DNA of 64,000 nucleotides from Paraflavitalea pollutisoli (GCF_029360705.1 NZ_JARKMX010000001.1:186001-250000); one strand, 5' to 3'. Shown: positions 35,752 through 45,830, counted from the stretch's first letter. Made by a program: numbers and translations. Notes: a model not told the origin generated them from the letters alone.

Positions 35752-36004
35752 ATCGGGCTGAAATTTTAAAGGATATGCAAGATAAACGGAATTCGGCAAA
35801 CCTTGTTCCAAAAATTGCCTGGACTACCCAATTTATAGGGCTTTTTTGTCCGAAATTTCTGGCATTTTGATCCGTTTACAGCATCGAAGAATCTAAAATA
35901 GTGTTAATCGCCGGTTAATTTCACCCCCCCTGCCCGCAGGTTTTTGTCCCCAATGCCTTCCAATTTATTACAGTCAATATTCACTCACATAAACAATTAT
36001 TGCA

Positions 36005-36406
36005 ATGAAAAAAGCGATTTTCCTATTGATAACCGTTGTAGTTGCCGGTATCTATACGGCCAATGCACAAGGTGGCGGAGGCGGTTTTCAACGTCGCACC
36101 CCAGAAGAGCAGGTTAAAGCTGTAAAAGAAAAGCTGGTCGATCTGAAGCTGTCCACGGACCAAACGACAAAATCCGACGCAGTTTTCCTAAAATTTTATA
36201 AAGATCGCGACAAACTGTTCGAAGAAATGCGTGGTGGAGGCGGCGATCGTGACGCTATGCGCGAAAAGAGCCAGAAGTTGGCTAACGACCGTGACGAAGA
36301 ATTGAAAAAGATATTCGATGAGGCACAATTCAAAAAATGGAAAGATGAGATTGAGCCCACTACACGTCCCCAACGCAGAGGCGGTGGCGGCGGTGGTAAT
36401 AACTAA
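36005..36406 (+). CDS. Small secreted Gly-rich helical protein (Spy/CpxP-like layout)
   Basis: A 133-aa protein with a signal peptide ending at ANAQ (residue 22), Gly-rich runs at both ends of the mature part and near residue 78, and a charged helical middle (PEEQVKAVKEKLVDLKLSTDQ, then EELKKIFDEAQFKKWKDEI). The helix-turn layout recalls Spy/CpxP-like periplasmic chaperones with an LTxxQ-like motif; homology is not certain. A strong terminator follows. Confidence 0.7.
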   Translation: MKKAIFLLITVVVAGIYTANAQGGGGGFQRRTPEEQVKAVKEKLVDLKLSTDQTTKSDAVFLKFYKDRDKLFEEMRGGGGDRDAMREKSQKLANDRDEELKKIFDEAQFKKWKDEIEPTTRPQRRGGGGGGNN

Positions 36407-36429
36407 TTGTTAGCCGTACCGATATGTCA

Positions 36430-36460
36430 AAGCCCTGGCGCAACGCCAGGGCTTTTTTAT
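36430..36460 (+). terminator. Terminator after the small Gly-rich protein gene
   Basis: Perfect 11-bp stem AAGCCCTGGCG/CGCCAGGGCTT (36430-36440, 36444-36454), 3-nt loop, T-run. Confidence 0.9.
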
Positions 36461-36528
36461 TTTTCGGGGTAAAGAGAATACAAACCCGCTGAATTATTAT
36501 TTACTACAACACCGCAGGGGATGATCAA

Positions 36529-37194
36529 CTATTTTCTGGAGAATAAAATTTCCATGGTCTTATACTCTTTTTGACCGCCAGGGGCAGCAAACATTTCCAT
36601 CTTTTGATGTTGATCATCTGTGAACGTCATGATCTCCCTTACCTTGCAATCTTTTCCCGTGGAAGGATCTGTCATACTGCCACTAAGCGATATTGTTTTA
36701 GTAGCAGCGTCCCAGGGGCCTTCCAGGATCATAACACCAGTACCCATATTATCTATCCAGGTGCTGACAAATACTTTCTTTGTGTTGTCATACGCTAATG
36801 TTCCTTTACCCTCAAATGGCATGTTGTCGAATTTGCCAGTGAACGAAGATTGCTGGTACCGCCCGCCCAATACCATCTTGTTGACCGAAACTCCGATAGT
36901 TTTTTGTGGTGGCCCGTCTGGTGCCCACCAGGTTGTTATTTCAGCATTCCATTTACCGTCCTGGGTCGCCAGCATCTTGTGCATATTGCCTGGGGTGGCA
37001 TAGGTTTCCATGGCAATACGCACGGCAGCCGTATCCGGTGCCGTAACAGGCGTGTTGCCTGCAGTCGTGCCGGAATCAGTACCTGTCGTTACCGTTGAAT
37101 CATTCTTGGCCGGACTGTTGGTGTTCGGCGTATCGTTGCAGGCTGAAATAGCCAGCATTACAGAAGAACAAACAATAAAGGTTAGCCTTTTCAT
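36529..37194 (-). CDS. DUF1579 family lipoprotein
   Basis: A 221-aa protein with a lipoprotein signal ending AISAC (Cys at 19). A Thr/Ser/Asn-rich linker leads into a beta-barrel-like domain of the DUF1579 type (MLATQDGKWNAEITTWWAPDGPPQ near 75, EGPWDAATKTISLSG near 158). The ATG at 37194 gives a proper signal peptide; the frame extends 30 codons upstream without one. Function unknown. Confidence 0.8.
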   Translation of the reverse strand: MKRLTFIVCSSVMLAISACNDTPNTNSPAKNDSTVTTGTDSGTTAGNTPVTAPDTAAVRIAMETYATPGNMHKMLATQDGKWNAEITTWWAPDGPPQKTIGVSVNKMVLGGRYQQSSFTGKFDNMPFEGKGTLAYDNTKKVFVSTWIDNMGTGVMILEGPWDAATKTISLSGSMTDPSTGKDCKVREIMTFTDDQHQKMEMFAAPGGQKEYKTMEILFSRK

Positions 37195-37331
37195 AATTAG
37201 GTAATTTGTTGAAAAGGTATCAAAATGTCTGACGACCCCAAAATCAAGTATTTGTATTTGGAGGTAACATGAAAGCTTCAACAAAAAAAGGAGGACCTAT
37301 TCCTGGCATATCAATTATCTATGTTGATACA

Positions 37332-38423
37332 TCAATCGGGGAACTGCGTTTTATCAATATTGGGTATTATGCGTAAGGCATTTTTATAGTACACCTTCTT
37401 AAGGATGTTATCAGGCAGGCCAAGACCATACATACGCCAAAAAGCGTGATATTTTTTATGATACGGGAAGTATTCGTCTTCGGTTTCCAAAACGCGGAAA
37501 TAGGTTGTGTATTCCTCAGGAACCCAACTATCCTTGCCAAATAGGATCCGATCCTGAAATTGTTCAAAGAATTTGCGTGCAGCCTTAGGTTGGCGTCCAA
37601 GTTCTGCGATGACGGCACCAAACTCAACCACTACATTGGGCATTTCCTGCAACAACTGGCCCAGTTTGGTCAAGTCATTGGGGTACCAGCCAAAATGAGC
37701 TGCGATAAAGGTTGTACGGGGATGTTTCTTGAACATACGGTGCTGTTCTTCGATCAGGGCTTCCCAGGATGCGGGGTTCGTATCGCTACGCTTTCGTCCC
37801 GGATGTGTTGCCAGCTCAAGCCATCGTTCGTTGTGATCGTCCTGCTCATCCCAGAAAGGTTTGGGATCTGCCGTGTGGATAAGCACGGGGATTTTTAATT
37901 CGCCGCATTTGGCCCAAATAGCGTCCAGGCGCGGATCATCAACCATCACCCGCTTACCATCAACATCTTTTACGGAAAACCCAAGCGACTTGAAGATCTT
38001 TAAACCATTTGCTCCAGCCCTAACATCCTCCTCCAGCTGCCGTACTGCTTTTTCAGTCCAATCGCGCTCACCAATCCCGGAAAAATTGACGTTGGCGAAG
38101 ACGATGAACCTTTTAGGCGCATTGTTTTTTACCGAGCTCGTCATGTTTTGTAAAGCGTTTCCATACCCACCACTTAGATTGACCATGACTTTCATGTTGA
38201 GCTTATCCATATCCTGAAGCAGACGGGTAATATCATTCGACCTTAATCCATTTTGGTGGTTATGCACATCTATAAAAGGAAATTTTGCCCGTTGAATAGG
38301 GTGCTCGGGTACAACCAGTGTAGAAGTAGGGTTGTATTTTTCGAAGTCCATACCCCGGCCAGATTGTCCAGCAGCGGCAACGGTAGCCATTAGGGCATAG
38401 CAGAAAAAGGCTAGCTTTCGCAT
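37332..38423 (-). CDS. Exported amidohydrolase (metal-dependent TIM-barrel hydrolase)
   Basis: A 363-aa protein with a signal peptide (about residues 1-19). The amidohydrolase-2 fold is shown by FIDVHNHQNG near residue 50 (HxH metal site), ANGLKIFKSLGF near 137, VLIHTADPKPFWDE near 180, FIAAHFGWYPND near 240, and ILFGKDSWVPEE near 294, where an Asp completes the site. The family includes decarboxylases and lactonases; the substrate is unknown. Secretion is unusual for the family but common among Bacteroidota paralogues. Confidence 0.85.
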   Translation of the reverse strand: MRKLAFFCYALMATVAAAGQSGRGMDFEKYNPTSTLVVPEHPIQRAKFPFIDVHNHQNGLRSNDITRLLQDMDKLNMKVMVNLSGGYGNALQNMTSSVKNNAPKRFIVFANVNFSGIGERDWTEKAVRQLEEDVRAGANGLKIFKSLGFSVKDVDGKRVMVDDPRLDAIWAKCGELKIPVLIHTADPKPFWDEQDDHNERWLELATHPGRKRSDTNPASWEALIEEQHRMFKKHPRTTFIAAHFGWYPNDLTKLGQLLQEMPNVVVEFGAVIAELGRQPKAARKFFEQFQDRILFGKDSWVPEEYTTYFRVLETEDEYFPYHKKYHAFWRMYGLGLPDNILKKVYYKNALRIIPNIDKTQFPD

Positions 38424-38670
38424 GAATAGGTTTTTGGTTAGGGAAAATACGAGTTACCGGTTCATTACAGTCACCAGTAGTCAAACTTAACATTCCTGCT
38501 GTAAATGACAGCCGAAAAATTCCCGAACCGTTTAGACCAATCAGATGAGCAAGTAGACGCCTTAAGCCCTGCACCCGCCTTTGGAGCGTAAAATACAGCA
38601 CTACAGAAGTATTGGCACTCTATAAAATTGTTGATCTCAGGCGAGTACTATGCAGCCTTACTGAATTGTT

Positions 38671-38711
38671 TGGGAAATGGGACCGATAGGATACTGGTCC
38701 CCCTTTTCCCA
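38671..38711. other. Long imperfect stem-loop downstream of the DsbA-like gene
   Basis: TGGGAAATGGGACC pairs with GGTCCCCCTTTTCCCA across an 11-nt loop, with a small bulge. There is no T-run on the minus strand, so it may be an RNA-stabilising 3' end rather than a classical terminator. Confidence 0.5.
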
Positions 38712-38726
38712 TCGTTTGTAATTGGT

Positions 38727-39377
38727 TTACTTGGATTGACCTAGCTCCTTGGTCACCGCTTCAATCCGCTCTTTCAAAACATCGTATTCAGTAAACCCTC
38801 TTGCCAGCAGGTAAAACTTTGTGTCAGCAGCTTGTAACAGCACCGCCGGAAAGCCGGTCACCTGCAATTGTTTACAAAGTGCAAATTCATAGTAAGCTTT
38901 TTCTTTGTAAGCGTCACTGTGCAGGGAAGCATAAAATTGATCCGCGTGGATACTGTATTTTTCCAGCAAATGGCGATATGCCTCATCATCGCAAAGGTCG
39001 CGACCTTCAAAATTCAGCGCATATTGTAGATCGGCGGCAAACTCCACCTGGCGCTCAGGAAACAGGTCCTTCAAAACACAGAGGGCAATGGCCGGTTTTT
39101 CTGAGTTGGGAAACCAATCACTGTCATCTGGATTATTAATATGCCACAGGAAATCCGAACCGAAGCGAATACCCGTCCTTTCTTCCACCACCTTGTAGGC
39201 TTGCCGGATATAACCAGCCATAACACCGATAGGACTTGGCTGATCCGAAATGATCATGCCCCCTGAAAGTACTTCAAAGAAAAACTTGCCTTTGTAATCA
39301 TCGGCAATCTTCTTCATTACCGGACTGAATCCGTAGCACCAGCCACAATAAGCATCATAACAATAGTATATAGTCAT
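38727..39377 (-). CDS. DsbA family (FrnE-like) thiol oxidoreductase
   Basis: A 216-aa thioredoxin-fold protein without a signal peptide. The active site is CYDAYCGWCYGFSP (CGWC at residues 11-14), and the cis-Pro loop is TGFPAV near residue 175. An inserted helical domain lies between, as in the DsbA/FrnE group. Probably cytoplasmic; likely acts in disulfide exchange or an isomerase-like reaction. Confidence 0.86.
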   Translation of the reverse strand: MTIYYCYDAYCGWCYGFSPVMKKIADDYKGKFFFEVLSGGMIISDQPSPIGVMAGYIRQAYKVVEERTGIRFGSDFLWHINNPDDSDWFPNSEKPAIALCVLKDLFPERQVEFAADLQYALNFEGRDLCDDEAYRHLLEKYSIHADQFYASLHSDAYKEKAYYEFALCKQLQVTGFPAVLLQAADTKFYLLARGFTEYDVLKERIEAVTKELGQSK

Positions 39378-39691
39378 CGTACTGAATCAAATGATATGCT
39401 GGCAAATTTACAAACTGCGAGAGAGACTGCCGCATAAAAATGCCCGAAAGAGGTCTGCGCAGAAATTTCAATTTATCAGAAGTGGCCTGGTCTGTAACGG
39501 GCATTCATGGTGCGTTTTGATCAGTTTCGGGTATATGTTTACTTTAGTGATGCAACATTGTTGAAAGCTTCGAAGAAATTCAAATAATTCCCTAAATAAT
39601 AGTTAAACCTGATATGTTTTTTTGTTACGTTTGTCCTCCCACCCAACACCGGAACAAAAAACAACATTCAATCCTTGTTAAACAGTTTCTT
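39378..39691. promoter_or_regulatory. Upstream region and promoter of the fibre operon
   Basis: A 314-bp stretch between divergent genes. TACGTTTG at 39626-39633 is a -7 element for the operon starting at 39692. CAAATTTA at 39403-39410 reads TAAATTTG on the minus strand and may serve the DsbA-like gene. Nothing else is recognised. Confidence 0.45.
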
Positions 39692-41341
39692 ATGAAACCT
39701 ATGCTTACTCTATTCCGCAGGGCTGCATTGTTATTGCTCATTTTCGGAACAGGCATCGCGGCTCATGCCCAGTTAAAGATCGGCGACAATCCGACTACCA
39801 TTCAGAAATCATCTATTCTCGAGCTCGAAAGCTCCAGGCAAGGTTTGCTGCTTCCCAGATTGGCAGACACAACGGCCATCAATGCATTGACTCCGCCAGA
39901 TGGTATGATCATCTACCTCAACTCAGACAAGAGTTTACGTCTGCGGAGTAATGGAAGCTGGAAAAAGATAGCAGATCTTTCAGAAGCCAGTTCCAATTGG
40001 TCGCTTACCGGCAACAGCGGTACCAATCCTGCGACCAACTTCATTGGAACCATCGATGGACAGCCGTTGGTGGTACGTACCAACAATGCAGAACGCTTAC
40101 GTGTTGACGCTGCAGGTAATGTTGGCATTGGTACGAATAATCCCACTGCTAAATTGAATGTGGATGGCACAGTTAAATTGCAGAACCTGGCCACCAACAC
40201 AACAGAAACAGATGTTTTGGTGATTGCAGCAGACGGATCCGTTACCAAGCGATCCATTTCATCTGCTGCTTTCCAGAATGCCATACGCGCCATCAATGGT
40301 ATTCAAAGGCAAACATTGTCGGTAACAGCTGCCGCCAGCGATACATCCAACAATGTATTGATACAAAACCGCGATGCAGATAGTACCATTGCTTTATTTC
40401 TGCCTGTACAGAACGGGAGCGCGGGTGCCAGCAAACCCTACGGGTTTCTCACTTATGCGGATTGGCAGAAAATACAAAGCGGTATCCAGACACTGGCGGT
40501 AGGTGCTGTTGCAACAGCATCAAACATCAATGGCGCCTCTATTGTGGTTGACTCCACATCGCGTACATTAATTCTGCATCCGGCCGATGCAACCAACCCT
40601 GGTATTGTGACTGCCGGAGCCCAGACGTTTGGTGGTGACAAGACATTTAATAATAATGCTACTGTGAATGGAAATCTCCGACTGAACACAGTTGCCAACA
40701 ATACAACGGCAGACTCCGTGTTGGTAATAAATAATGGTCTTGTTCAAAAAAGGCAGGTGAGCGCTTCCGCATTTGGAAATGCTATCAGAAGTATAAACGG
40801 AAACCGCGATTCGGCACAGTTTTTTGCATTTAGAAATACTGGTACTGACCTGACGGTATCGACGAATGGAACTGACAGTGTTTACCTCAATGTACCTAAT
40901 GCGAGCACAACTGCGCGCGGTGTGGTAACAACGGCGGCGCAAACCTTTGCAGGAACCAAGACCTTCCAGGATAGCATCACAGCTACGAAAGCGGTTTTAG
41001 TTGGTACAACGGGTGCAGCAAATTCGACCATGCAGGTGGAAGGGTCTTTTGCAACAGCTATTACAACAACAGCATCCAACTATTCGGCATCGGCTACAGA
41101 TAATACCATCCTCGCCAATACCACAACAAGCGCAATTACCGTAACCCTTCCCAGCCCCGGGGCCATCAAGGGACGTATCTATACGATTAAAAAGATAGGT
41201 ACCGGCGGTATCGACAACCAATTGACCATTAGTCCTTCAGGTGGTACGATTGATGGTGGATCCTCTTACATCATCTACAACGACTGGACCTACGTAACGC
41301 TGCAGACAGATGGTAGTAACTGGTATGTGATCAAGAAATAG
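39692..41341 (+). CDS. Secreted tail-fibre-like surface protein
   Basis: A 549-aa protein with a signal peptide ending at AHAQ. It starts with a Bacteroidota surface module (SSILELESSRQGLLLPRLAD near residue 34) shared with the next gene, followed by GNVGIGTNNPTAKLNVDGTV near 144. Then come phage-tail-fibre-like repeats with the GVVTTAAQTFAGTKTF type of segment, and a beta-rich C-terminal tip ending SNWYVIKK. Ala, Thr, Ser and Asn dominate. No T9SS sorting domain or membrane anchor is seen. Probably a trimeric fibre. The ATG at 39692 begins a clean signal peptide; the frame is open upstream. The next gene starts 15 bp after the stop. Confidence 0.75.
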   Translation: MKPMLTLFRRAALLLLIFGTGIAAHAQLKIGDNPTTIQKSSILELESSRQGLLLPRLADTTAINALTPPDGMIIYLNSDKSLRLRSNGSWKKIADLSEASSNWSLTGNSGTNPATNFIGTIDGQPLVVRTNNAERLRVDAAGNVGIGTNNPTAKLNVDGTVKLQNLATNTTETDVLVIAADGSVTKRSISSAAFQNAIRAINGIQRQTLSVTAAASDTSNNVLIQNRDADSTIALFLPVQNGSAGASKPYGFLTYADWQKIQSGIQTLAVGAVATASNINGASIVVDSTSRTLILHPADATNPGIVTAGAQTFGGDKTFNNNATVNGNLRLNTVANNTTADSVLVINNGLVQKRQVSASAFGNAIRSINGNRDSAQFFAFRNTGTDLTVSTNGTDSVYLNVPNASTTARGVVTTAAQTFAGTKTFQDSITATKAVLVGTTGAANSTMQVEGSFATAITTTASNYSASATDNTILANTTTSAITVTLPSPGAIKGRIYTIKKIGTGGIDNQLTISPSGGTIDGGSSYIIYNDWTYVTLQTDGSNWYVIKK

Positions 41342-41356
41342 GGTCGAAAAAAGCAT

Positions 41357-44188
41357 ATGCCTATGCAACGTGCAAAAAGTCTTGGCGCAGGACTGGTTTT
41401 CTTATTGCTATTCGGTCAGGTGTACGCACAACAGCTAAGGTTGGGTAACAATCCTTTCACCGTCGAGAAATCGGCGGTGTTGGAATTGCAATCCAGTAAC
41501 CAGGGGCTACTGTTTCCGCGGATTGCGGATACTGCGTTGATCAATGTTCTATCACCACCTGATGGCATGGTAGTATTTTTTATACCACTCCGGCAATTAT
41601 TGCTTAGAGCGAATAGTGGCTGGCGCATCATTCAAAACTCGCCAGGCATCACCAGCCTGAACAGCCTTACCGGAACTGCCCAGACTTTTGCGACGGGGTC
41701 GACTGGTACAGATTTCAATATTGCATCGGCGGGAACGGTCCATACATTTAATTTGCCCAGCGCCTCAGCTACAGCCAGGGGGCTGGTTACAACCGGTGCG
41801 CAAATCTTTGCAGGGAGTAAGACTTTTTCAAGTCCACCCATATTTTCATCTTTTACCCAAGGATCTGTGCCATATATAGGAGCTTCCGGAGCCCTCTCGC
41901 AAAGCAATACAAATTTCTTTTGGGATGGAACCAACAATCGCTTGGGTATCGGTACTAATGTACCATCAAGCACTTTACACATTGCAGGGGCCAGCCCGCT
42001 TACGATATCAGGATTACCAGCAGGTGCTGCTACCGATAGTATTATGACTATTTTGAACGGCACCGTCAAAAAGATTCATCCTTCTTTGCTGGCTACACCC
42101 GCTATCACCAGCCTGAATGGACTTACAGCAGCCATCCAGTCATTTGCGATCGGCACGTCAGGAACCGACTTCAATATTGTTTCATCGGGAACAGCCCATA
42201 CCTACAACCTGCCAGATGCCTCAGCAACAGCCAGAGGGTTGGTTACAACAGGCACCCAAACTATTGCGGGGGCTAAGACTTTTTCCAACGCACCTGCGAT
42301 ATCTTCATTTACGCAAGGATCGATTCCTTTTATCGGTGCTTCAGGAGTGCTGACACAAAACAATACAAACTTCTTTTGGGACGCGACCAATACCCGCTTG
42401 GGCATTGGCACTAATGTGCCATCCAGTTCGTTGCACATTGCCAGCAGCAACCCGCTCACAGTGGTTGGCTTACCGGCTGGTGCTGCTACCGATAGTATCG
42501 TGACTATTTTGAATGGCACCGTCAAAAAGATCCATCCATCTTTGCTGACGGGATCAACCAGCGGCTGGTTATTGACCGGCAATGCAGGAACTAACCCGAC
42601 TACGAATTTTGTGGGTACATCGGATGCGCAATCTTTTGTAATCAGGACATTTAATACTCCAATTGCCCGCTTCGATCAAAACTCCCTGGCAATAGGCACT
42701 AGTGCCACTGTCAATAATGCCACACACTCCTTCGCATTCGGCAACGGAGCAACAACTGCTTTTAGTCTGACCAATGCCTTTGCTTTTGGAACTGGCGCTA
42801 CGGTTAGCGGGTCGAATTCCTTCGCTATAGGACAGAATGCTTTAGCCAATAGCCCTACTTCTTTTGCCCTGGGCAGTGGCGCCACGGTACCATTTGGCGT
42901 ACAAGACGCCATGGCATTGGGTTCCAACGCAGCGGCAAATGCTCTGAATAGCATTGCTATCGGAAGCTATGCCGCCAACACCTTCAGAACAACGGCCAAT
43001 GGGGTTGGCAGTATTGCGATCGGCAGGTCTTCGGTATCCAATGCTACCTCAAGTATTGCCCTGGGTGATTCGGCTATCGTGGCATTTGTATCAAATCCAT
43101 CTATCGGCATTGGACGAAAAACTGTGATTAATGGCTCCAATTCAGTAGGAATTGGTACAACAGTAACCATAGGAACCGTAAACAATGGTACGGCGCTAGG
43201 TTCAAGTACTTCTATAACCGGTGCTAACGCAACAGCATTAGGATTCAGTTCGTCGGTTTCTGCCGCTAATGCTACAGCGCTTGGCGCCAATGCGACCGTT
43301 TCCGGAGCAAATTCTACGGCCATCGGTTACAACACAGCGGTCACGCAATCTGATGCCATTATTCTTGGAGACCTCAACAACAGTTCTTTGTCGGTCGGTA
43401 TCGGATCACAAACCTTTACATCCGGAGCCAGGGAGAAATTACTGGTTGATGCGGGTACGAGCAACTCCTATAATGTGATTAGTGGAAAAGGTACCGTCAA
43501 CAACTACCTGCAGCTGAATATCCAAAATCGCTCCAACGGAGATGTTGCCAGTTCTGACCTGGTAGCTACTGCCGACAATGGAACGGAGACCACCAATTTT
43601 GTCGATCTTGGTATAAACTCGAGTGGATTTAATAATACTGTGTTTCCCATAATTGGTGGCGTCAATAATGGCTACCTCTACAGTACCGGCAATGATTTCA
43701 TTATCGGAAATGGAAATGCTACTCGTAATCTGATATTATTTACGGGAGGGTTTACCACAAATAGTGAAAGAATGCGTATTGACGCCTCTGGAAACGTTGG
43801 TGTGGCTACTACGACGCCGACGGCAAAGATGGATGTGGGAGGCACCTATAAAATGGGTGCAAGGGGATCGGTCAATAAAAATCAGATCAGTTTTGTGGCG
43901 GCGATTCCAGCAGGTACTACTGTTCTTGGGGGGACAGCCGGACTCTTAGGCCTGACTTACACCTCAGCCTCGACGGATGTTACTATCAATATTCCTGCAG
44001 CATTGCAACCTACTACTACGCAAGCAACAGTGGTAGTTTCTCCAGCTTTTGACCTACCAGCATATGTGTCCATTGCCTTTGCCAGGGTCGTAACTACTAG
44101 TACAATAAAAGTTCGCTTTATGAATACTAGTACAAATACCCCAATATCCATTGCCGGCAACCTTTACTTCACCATAACCGAGTTTTAG
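41357..44188 (+). CDS. Fibre-like adhesin with internal duplication and YadA-head-type repeats
   Basis: A 943-aa protein with a signal peptide (ending VYAQ) and the same N-terminal LELQSSNQGLLFPRIAD module as the gene before. Residues about 98-400 are two tandem copies of a 152-residue unit (ITSLN...KKIHPSLL), each with a LGIGTNVPSS(T/S)LHIA motif. Residues about 444-673 are a run of about 14-residue repeats of the A(I/L/F)GxxAxxxGxxSxA kind known from YadA-like trimeric adhesin heads. A VGVATTTPTAKMDVGG segment and a beta-rich end follow. There is no YadA membrane anchor and no T9SS domain, which is odd for a surface fibre. Confidence 0.75.
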   Translation: MPMQRAKSLGAGLVFLLLFGQVYAQQLRLGNNPFTVEKSAVLELQSSNQGLLFPRIADTALINVLSPPDGMVVFFIPLRQLLLRANSGWRIIQNSPGITSLNSLTGTAQTFATGSTGTDFNIASAGTVHTFNLPSASATARGLVTTGAQIFAGSKTFSSPPIFSSFTQGSVPYIGASGALSQSNTNFFWDGTNNRLGIGTNVPSSTLHIAGASPLTISGLPAGAATDSIMTILNGTVKKIHPSLLATPAITSLNGLTAAIQSFAIGTSGTDFNIVSSGTAHTYNLPDASATARGLVTTGTQTIAGAKTFSNAPAISSFTQGSIPFIGASGVLTQNNTNFFWDATNTRLGIGTNVPSSSLHIASSNPLTVVGLPAGAATDSIVTILNGTVKKIHPSLLTGSTSGWLLTGNAGTNPTTNFVGTSDAQSFVIRTFNTPIARFDQNSLAIGTSATVNNATHSFAFGNGATTAFSLTNAFAFGTGATVSGSNSFAIGQNALANSPTSFALGSGATVPFGVQDAMALGSNAAANALNSIAIGSYAANTFRTTANGVGSIAIGRSSVSNATSSIALGDSAIVAFVSNPSIGIGRKTVINGSNSVGIGTTVTIGTVNNGTALGSSTSITGANATALGFSSSVSAANATALGANATVSGANSTAIGYNTAVTQSDAIILGDLNNSSLSVGIGSQTFTSGAREKLLVDAGTSNSYNVISGKGTVNNYLQLNIQNRSNGDVASSDLVATADNGTETTNFVDLGINSSGFNNTVFPIIGGVNNGYLYSTGNDFIIGNGNATRNLILFTGGFTTNSERMRIDASGNVGVATTTPTAKMDVGGTYKMGARGSVNKNQISFVAAIPAGTTVLGGTAGLLGLTYTSASTDVTINIPAALQPTTTQATVVVSPAFDLPAYVSIAFARVVTTSTIKVRFMNTSTNTPISIAGNLYFTITEF
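41648..42551 (+). repeat. 456-bp tandem duplication inside the adhesin gene
   Basis: The segment from 41648 repeats from 42104, an offset of 456 bases (152 codons). The copies share LGIGTNVPSS, GLPAGAATDSI and LNGTVKKIHPSLL at corresponding positions, but have diverged in between. Confidence 0.8.
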
Positions 44189-44194
44189 CACCCT

Positions 44195-45793
44195 ATGCCG
44201 AACTGCATGAAATATGGAGTCTTATTCCTGCTACTTTCATGTGCTTCGCATGTGCTTGCCCAACAGGGGTTATATATCCCCAACCAGGGAAAAATATTCT
44301 TCGTGGGTGATACCGCCACGATCTTTTCCAACATCACCAATGGAGGCAAGCTGGGGGTTGGTCGCAACGCAATAGTAAACTTTAAAGGAAGGGTTTGGGA
44401 AAATGAAACCCAGGCGTTGTTGACAGATGAAAGCGAGGGGGGAGAAGGCACTTCCGGAGTGGGTGGAATGATCAGGTTTCTCGCAACAGATACCACCCGT
44501 CAGTATATTGTTGGTGGGTATAATGCCGCCAGCCGTACAGGCCCCGGCTTTGCTAATTTGCAACTATTAAATAACAATGGCGTTCATCTGCTCGGCTCTA
44601 CCACCAAGATCCGTAATGAACTAAGGTTATCTACCGGCCATATTTTCCTCAATAACAACATATTGGTGGTGGGCAACGGAAATCCCGGACAAATCACAGG
44701 TTTTGATTCTTCCCGCTACATTGTAACCGGAAATGCTCCGGGAGCAGGCTTGCTCATCCGGGAGAATATTCGGGCAGCCAACAATCTCGTCATGTTCCCT
44801 ATTGGCAGTCGTCTGCACCAGTACACGCCAGCCGCCATTCGAAGCCTTTCCGATCAGGGAGATGATTTTTATGCTTCCGTGTTTGATAGTGTAAAATCAC
44901 ATGCCATCACGGGAACTAATTTGAGAGAAGAATCAGTCAACAAGACTTGGGAGATAGGAAAGCTCCGGCAACCCAATCAAGGTGCCGCAGAAGTATACCT
45001 GCAACATTTGCTGGACCAGGAAGGCACCAACTTCAGGGCCGGCAGACAGCTGACTTATATATCGCAATACCAGAACGGAATTTGGGATACAGCAGCCCCT
45101 ATGATGGCACCTGTGCCTGGGATCCTGACTTCGGGAAGTATCCTGAACAACAGCGGACTTAATTTCAGACCATTCAACAATGGAATGCCCAACGCTGCCT
45201 ATTACACCAAGTTTGTCTACAAAGGTGATCGCGGCATAAACCTGACCCAGGTATGGCTCAGCGCCATTCGCACCGACTACCACAATGTCAAAGTATATTG
45301 GACAACCAAACCAGAAGTCAATAACAATTACTTTGTAGTTCAGCGCAGGTATAGCAATCAAACTGATTTCAGCAATATAGATACTGTTGTCTCCAAGGCG
45401 CTCAACGGCAACAGCCAGGACTTTCTCAATTATGATATGATGGATCCCAACAGCTATACGGGGATCACCTATTATCGCCTGATGCTGGTCGATTTCAGTG
45501 GGCGCCTAACTTATTCGAATATAGTAGCTGTTGGCAGAACGCCGGATAACCAACTATTGCTATGGCCCAACCCCAGCACTGGTCGATTCTTCGTGGGTAT
45601 TGGAATAGCATCCTCTATTAAAACCATTGTTATATGGGATGCCGTTGGCCGAAAGATCAAAGAAGAATTGGTGCGCGACAGGAATATTATAGAATTCTAT
45701 TTACCGATACCAGGAACCTATGTGGTAAGCTTCCTGTCACCAACAGGAAGGATCGTTGAATCGAAAAAACTATTGGTACGCGGCTACTACTAA
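44195..45793 (+). CDS. Secreted protein with type IX secretion C-terminal sorting domain
   Basis: A 532-aa protein with a signal peptide ending VLAQ. The main part is a beta-rich region with many Asn and Gly. The last 85 residues are a T9SS type A sorting domain: LLLWPNPSTGRFFVGI near residue 450, then TIVIWDAVGRKI and a final ESKKLLVRGYY. It should be carried across the outer membrane by T9SS and fixed to the surface. It starts 6 bp after the adhesin stop, the third gene of the operon. An alternative start is 12 bases further in (MKYGVLFL). Confidence 0.85.
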   Translation: MPNCMKYGVLFLLLSCASHVLAQQGLYIPNQGKIFFVGDTATIFSNITNGGKLGVGRNAIVNFKGRVWENETQALLTDESEGGEGTSGVGGMIRFLATDTTRQYIVGGYNAASRTGPGFANLQLLNNNGVHLLGSTTKIRNELRLSTGHIFLNNNILVVGNGNPGQITGFDSSRYIVTGNAPGAGLLIRENIRAANNLVMFPIGSRLHQYTPAAIRSLSDQGDDFYASVFDSVKSHAITGTNLREESVNKTWEIGKLRQPNQGAAEVYLQHLLDQEGTNFRAGRQLTYISQYQNGIWDTAAPMMAPVPGILTSGSILNNSGLNFRPFNNGMPNAAYYTKFVYKGDRGINLTQVWLSAIRTDYHNVKVYWTTKPEVNNNYFVVQRRYSNQTDFSNIDTVVSKALNGNSQDFLNYDMMDPNSYTGITYYRLMLVDFSGRLTYSNIVAVGRTPDNQLLLWPNPSTGRFFVGIGIASSIKTIVIWDAVGRKIKEELVRDRNIIEFYLPIPGTYVVSFLSPTGRIVESKKLLVRGYY

Positions 45794-45830
45794 GCACAGG
45801 TAGCAACCCACTAGCCTGCATAAAAAAAAA

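Noticed and set aside
41357-44188. Prophage tail-fibre gene
   Set aside because: The fibre-like repeats resemble phage tails, but no capsid, portal, terminase or integrase gene is nearby, and the proteins carry signal peptides.
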